A DNA stretch of 64,000 nt from Cinclus cinclus (Eukaryota; Chordata; Aves; Passeriformes; Cinclidae). The position numbers and the translations under genes are program-made. Under the pieces are notes generated by a model. That model saw nothing but the letters and a program-made list of their open reading frames with translations, searched no databases and was not told the origin of the DNA. How positions within the stretch are numbered: position 1 is the stretch's first letter; each line of letters begins with the position of its first letter. This document shows positions 59,865 through 64,000 of this stretch, piece by piece. The stretch spans positions 1,383,701 to 1,447,700 of the forward strand of contig NC_085071.1 of assembly GCF_963662255.1 (NCBI RefSeq), read 5' to 3'.

Positions 59865-60235
59865 TAATCTCATTTATTTGGGCACATTACAGCAGAGGAC
59901 TTTGCTGTTTTCAACCTTTTTCTCCTTCTAGAGGGGAATGGGCAGTAACGATTTGGGGATATAAGAGGGATTTTGCTTTGTAACTCACACAGAAAAGAAT
60001 GATTTACTGTGAATGATTTAATTGATTAGGTGAATGATTTAATTATCCTGGATTATTTATCCAGGAGATATTTGGGTACATAATCTCATATAATCTCAAT
60101 AATCTTATTTATTTGGGCACATTACAGCAAAGGACTTTGCTGTGCTTGTTTTCAACCCTTTTTTCCTTGTAGAGGGGAATGGGCAGGGATGATTTGGGGA
60201 CATAAGAGGGATTTTCCTTTGTAACTCACGCACCA
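59865..60235. repeat. Two-copy ~130-bp direct duplication in LAPTM5 intron
   Basis: Copies at 59865-59995 and 60100-60235 share tttatttgggcacattacag, gaggggaatgggcag and taagagggattt. About 105 bp separates them. The right copy ends 135 bp from the exon 6 donor. Confidence 0.9.
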
Positions 60236-60370
60236 GAGTAAAGGCAGGGATTTAGATAAACCAGACAGAGGCACAGCTCCCCCTTTGCCCGAATAGAGCC
60301 CGACAAGGCCGGTTTGGGAGAGAATTAAAGCTGGGTTTTCCTGGGGGAGGCTGACTTCAGAGCCTTTTAC

Positions 60371-60466
60371 CTTGAGGAAGAGCACGGCTGCAAAGGCGAT
60401 GGTGAAGGTGATCATCACTCTGGTGTAGTCCTCTGCTGGCAACTTGTCCAGGGCTGGCAAAGAGCC
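60371..60466 (-). CDS. LAPTM5: LAPTM5 exon (probably 6): transmembrane segment 5
   Basis: 96 nt, 32 codons, phase 0-0. Encodes GSLPALDKLPAEDYTRVMI and a span ITFTIAFAAVLFLK. The loop before the span is shorter than in human. Acceptor tcccccag at 60467; donor gtaaaa at 60370. Confidence 0.93.
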
Positions 60467-61123
60467 CTGGGGGAAAAGGGAGAAGCAGTCAGCCCCAAAC
60501 ACTCGTTCCCTCTGCCAGGGGCACCCACAGAGAGGGGCTCAGGGCTCAGGCAGAACAAGGAATGAAAAGTTTTCACTGGCAGCAGGATCACAGGGATATT
60601 GTTTTCTTCCTGCTGTTTCCACTCCTTGGGCAAAGCCCTGTTTAAATAAGAACTTTTACAATTTTAATTTCCACTTTTGCCACCAACTTGGGGATCTTCC
60701 TGCTCTTTTCTCTGGAGGGAGAAACTTGGGACCATGATCCCAGGGATTTAAATCAGTGTCTCCATTCTTCCCTAAGAATGTGATGATTCCATCTATTCAT
60801 AACACTGGCGTGGGACTTATTAAACATTACTGTTTAATAAAGATGATATTTGAGGCACTTTCCATGCAGGCAGCTCTGCCTGGATCACTTTGCTCTGCAA
60901 TTTGCATCCATCAGATTGCTACAAGGAGGAACAAGTTGTATTTTTAAGGAAAACAGGTGCTGTCAGTCAGGAACAGCACGGGGAGAACATGGAAAACCCT
61001 CCTTGCTGTCAACCTGAGCAGTTCTGGATGTCCCAGAGAGGTCAGAGAAGCTGCAGAGCCATGGAATGGGAATTTATTGGAGTTGCCAGAGTGGAAAATG
61101 AGCGGAGCTGGGCCCAGACCTAC

Positions 61124-61249
61124 CCTGCTGTCCACAGGCTTGAGGCTGAGGTAGGTGGGCACCTCCATGTAGGAGCTGCACAGGGTGAGGATGCTCAGGC
61201 AGAAATCCAGCAGCTGCAGCGCCAGCAGGGAAGTCCTGGAGTGGCCCTG
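61124..61249 (-). CDS. LAPTM5: LAPTM5 exon (probably 5): transmembrane segment 4
   Basis: 126 nt, 42 codons, phase 0-0. Encodes QGHSRTSLLALQLLDFCLS and SILTLCSSYMEVPTYLSLK, the best conserved part of the family. Acceptor cccctcag at 61250; donor gtaggt at 61123. Confidence 0.96.
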
Positions 61250-61599
61250 CTGAGGGGACAGGAATTGGGTTACAGTCACGGGATTGGATCACTTCTGCAC
61301 ATTGTTCACACTTTACACGGAGCTGTGGTTGGTTCAAACTGAGTCTAAGCCACTAAATTCCCTTAAATTCAACCCAAACCTTCCGTTCTGCTGGCTCAAA
61401 GAGTGAGCAAACCATCTGTGGTTTGCTCATCCAAACTCCACAGAAGCCTCTGGCCAGAGCAGTGACAATCCCAGTTTATCTCCAGCAAACCCCTCCTGTC
61501 AGGGGCACACCCAGAGTCGCCTCCCTCAAAGCCAGGAGAAAATCAACATTCTGAGGCAGGGGAAAATAAATATCCCAGCTGCCACTGGTTTCCTTCAGC

Positions 61600-62365
61600 C
61601 TCCAAGGACTGCATACAGTCTAGCTAGACAAAACCACCTCACATCTGGATTCAGGATCCTAAAAGTCTTTTCCAAACGAAAGGATTCCCTGACAAACCAC
61701 AGCACAAGATAACAATCCTTTATTACAACCTTCCAGGACCCTAAAGGTCTTTTCCATCCTAAGTGATTCCATGGCAAACCACAGCCCCAGCTGATGATCC
61801 TTTAGTCTGGCCTAAATGATTCCATGACAAACCACAGCCCAGGGTAACCATCCTTTATTCCAACCTTCCAGGACCCTAAAGGTCTTTTCCAGCCTAAAGG
61901 ATTCCATGACCAACCACAGCCCAGGGTAAAGATCCTTCTTTCTAACCTAAAGAATTCTATGAAGAATCACAGTCTAAGGTAACGATCCCTCACTCCAATC
62001 TAAAGGATTCCATGAAGAACCACAGCCCATGGTAAAGATCCTTTAGTTCATCTGAAATTATTCCATGACAAACCACAGCCCAGGGTAACCATCCTTTGTT
62101 CCAATTTTCCAGGACCCCAAAGGTATTTTCCTTCCTAAAGGATTCCATGAAGAGCCACAGCCCCAGGTAATGATCCTTCATTCCATCCTAAAGGATTCCA
62201 TGAAGAACCACAGCCCAGGGTAACCATCCTTCATTCCAACCTTCCAGGACCCAAAGGTCTTTTCCAACCTAAAGGATTCCATGACAAACCACAGCCCAGG
62301 GTAAAGATCCTTCATTCCATCCTAAATGATTCCATGAAGAAGCACCCCAGGTAAGGACCCTTCAT
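61600..62365. repeat. CR1-tail-derived minisatellite in LAPTM5 intron
   Basis: About a dozen copies in two lengths. The short form has ggattccatgaagaaccaca then gcccagggtaaagatcc; the long form adds ccaggaccctaaaggtcttt. The words 'aaaggtcttttccaacctaa' and 'gattccatga' resemble a CR1 3' terminus in plus sense. The array fills most of this 1.17-kb intron. Confidence 0.9.
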
Positions 62366-62415
62366 TCCATGCATTCCCCAGCTCCCAGAGAGCCCCAGAA
62401 GGAGCTGTCACCCAC

Positions 62416-62544
62416 CGTGTGGCCCAGGGAGGACACAGAGATGATCACTGGCACCTGGATGTAGGAGCTGAACATGGTCAGGAGGCTGAGGAGGAAATCA
62501 ATGACTTGCAGAGCCAGGAAGGGGATCAGGAACCGCTCCCTCTT
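62416..62544 (-). CDS. LAPTM5: LAPTM5 exon (probably 4): transmembrane segment 3
   Basis: 129 nt, 43 codons, phase 0 in and out. Encodes KRERFLIPFLALQVIDFLL, a span ending SSYIQVP, then a luminal-side linker SVSSLGHT. Acceptor cctcctcag at 62545; donor gtgggt at 62415. The LALQ-x2-DF-x-LS-x-LT-x2-SSY-x2-VP pattern recurs in the next exon. Confidence 0.94.
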
Positions 62545-63137
62545 CTGAGGAGGAAAAGCAGCACCGTTATTTCCATTCCAAGTGGGAAATGAGACCAGCT
62601 GGCAGCACCTGGAAGGACTTAGATGGTGCTCCAAGAATTAAACTTCCCTGGAAGTTCTGATTTCCGTGACAACTGATCCAGAGAAATCCTGATCTTTTTC
62701 ACCCCTTTGGAAAATTCCTGTGTATTCTTATTGTGTGACATTGGCACTTCCCATCAGAGCTGTCATCTGACTGGCCCTAAAATTTACCTCTGCAGAGGGA
62801 GAACTGGGTTATTGGGGTGTTATTTAACACTCAGAACTCTGCCACCCTCACATTCCTGGGCTTTCCACCCCAAGGTCTGGCCATTGCTCCTCCTGAACTG
62901 GGAAACGTTGCCCCAGTACAACAGGGCAGTGACAGTTCTCTCATGGGACTTGCACCAGAGCGAGGCAACAAGGAAAGAAAACCTCTCCAAATCATAAAAT
63001 CTCCTTCCTTTAACACCAAACATAGCTCGGATGGAAATGTTGCCCAGATTTGGTAAATCTGGGTGTTTGAAGTTTTCACCAGAACCTGAGGTTTCAAACC
63101 AGTCCCCCTCCCCCTCTGGAAGCTGGAGATGTTTTAA

Positions 63138-63548
63138 TCGGCCTTTCTTTCCCTGGGGGATTCTGGGATTTTTACCTGCCTTTTTTTCTCTGTGTGATTT
63201 TTGGGATTCTGGAATTTTTATCTGCATTTTTTTTCCCTGTGTGATGCTCTGATTCTGGGATTTTTAACTGTCTTTCCCCTCTGTGTTATTCTGGGATTTT
63301 ATCTTTCTTTTTTCCTGTGTGATTCTCAGATTTGTATCTGCCATTTTTCCCTGTGTGATTCTGGGATTTGTATCTGCCATTTTTCCCTGTGTGATTCTCA
63401 GATTTTATCTTTCTTTTTTTTTCCTGTGTCATTCTGGGATTTTTATCTGCTTTTTTTCCTGTGTCATTCTGGGATTTTTATCTGCCTTTTTTCCCTGTGT
63501 GATTCTGGGATTATATCTTTCTTTTTTCCTGTGTGATTCTGGGGGGTT
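63138..63548. repeat. ~36-bp minisatellite in LAPTM5 intron, ~11 copies
   Basis: Copies of gattctgggatttttatctg followed by a T run and ccctgtgt. Strongly strand-asymmetric: pyrimidine-rich on plus, A/G-rich in the LAPTM5 transcript. It ends about 70 bp from the exon 3 donor. Confidence 0.93.
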
Positions 63549-63618
63549 TCCTGCTTTTTCTGATCATAATTCCAGGGAGCATCATGCAAACCCTGAATGT
63601 CATTTGTGGGGAACGTAC

Positions 63619-63695
63619 CTTGATCACCCCGTACAGGAGGTGGAAGCTAATGACAAACAACATGAGGATCAGCAGGAAACTGGTGGTGATATCAG
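63619..63695 (-). CDS. LAPTM5: LAPTM5 exon (probably 3): transmembrane segment 2
   Basis: Encodes DITTSFLLILMLFVISFHLL and YGVIK, a hydrophobic span equivalent to TM2. Phase 1 in (the split Ala codon needs a G from the exon beyond the window), phase 0 out. Acceptor ccttttcag at 63696; donor gtacgt at 63618. Confidence 0.93.
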
Positions 63696-64000
63696 CTGAA
63701 AAGGATAAAAATGACAAAAGGAATCATTACATCACCAAAAGATGTCCCAGCTCCATCACACCCCTACAGGAAAGTCCAGCCTGGCTGGACAAGAATTGGT
63801 GTCTGTGGAGGAATTCATGCCTGGAATTAATCCTCTTTTCCCTTTATACACCCATTTTTAATCTCTTTGAAGTTCCTGCATCCACCAGGCCGTGCGGGTT
63901 GTGAGCTTGAGGGAACCAAGTCCTGAAATGCTAAATATCCCAGGCTACAAAATGCAGCTTTAAAAAAACCCACAGGGCTTTTGGCTCACAGCTCTGAGCT

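Larger units (their letters stand above)
56076..63695 (-). other. LAPTM5: LAPTM5 gene, last six coding exons (5' part outside window)
   Basis: Lysosome-associated transmembrane protein 5, a five-span lysosomal/endosomal membrane protein of haematopoietic cells. It recruits NEDD4-family ligases through PY motifs and lowers surface antigen-receptor levels. Exons in transcript order: 63695-63619, 62544-62416, 61249-61124, 60466-60371, 57569-57477 and 56150-56076. Together they make 596 nt and about 198 residues, corresponding to human residue ~61 to the end (262). Phases match at every junction. Human LAPTM5 has eight exons, so these are probably exons 3-8. The start, first TM and luminal loop lie beyond 64 kb. 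Confidence 0.95.

Noticed and set aside
1..64000. tRNA, rRNA or other structured RNA genes
   Set aside because: I looked for tRNA box and hairpin patterns by eye and saw none I could defend; a covariance-model scan would be needed to exclude them.

Overview
This is vertebrate nuclear DNA, almost certainly from a bird. The evidence is multi-exon genes with GT-AG introns, many fragments of CR1 LINEs (the main avian interspersed repeat, some ending in the ATTCTATGA-type tail), small introns and a heavy load of GC-rich minisatellites. The gene order MATN1 then LAPTM5, on the same strand, matches the conserved vertebrate neighbourhood (chicken chromosome 23, human 1p35). The species cannot be fixed from the sequence alone.

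Layout, left to right. Bases 1 to about 26.4 kb hold no protein-coding gene I can support. They carry CR1 fragments, tandem arrays (notably a 48-copy 24-bp array at 4.1-5.26 kb), one orphan CpG-rich island at 15.24-15.95 kb, and AT-rich blocks with homeodomain/octamer-like motifs that look like candidate conserved non-coding elements. This suits the gene-poor flank known beside MATN1.

27.7-47.2 kb is a complete MATN1 (matrilin-1, cartilage matrix protein) on the minus strand. It has eight coding exons with consistent phases and encodes 500 or 493 residues: signal peptide, VWA1, one EGF, VWA2 and a C-terminal coiled coil. Its last intron is a minor-spliceosome (U12) AT-AC intron. A GC-rich CpG island with a TTAATA box lies at its 5' end.

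47.3-56.0 kb is intergenic and rich in CR1. 56.08-63.70 kb holds the last six coding exons of LAPTM5 on the minus strand (transmembrane segments 2-5 and the PY-motif tail). Its first exons lie beyond the window.

The most unusual property is that tandem duplication has repeatedly struck functional edges of these genes. MATN1 exon 6's 3' end with its 5' splice site is copied about five more times into intron 6. LAPTM5's penultimate-exon donor is repeated with a 51-bp period, so use of the second donor would add 17 residues in frame. The MATN1 start codon sits in a four-copy in-frame 21-bp repeat. Several other introns carry their own private minisatellite.

The two genes are not a functional unit: MATN1 is a cartilage matrix adaptor, LAPTM5 a haematopoietic lysosomal membrane protein. 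Exon boundaries were read by eye from splice motifs, phase and protein similarity; no alignment was run.
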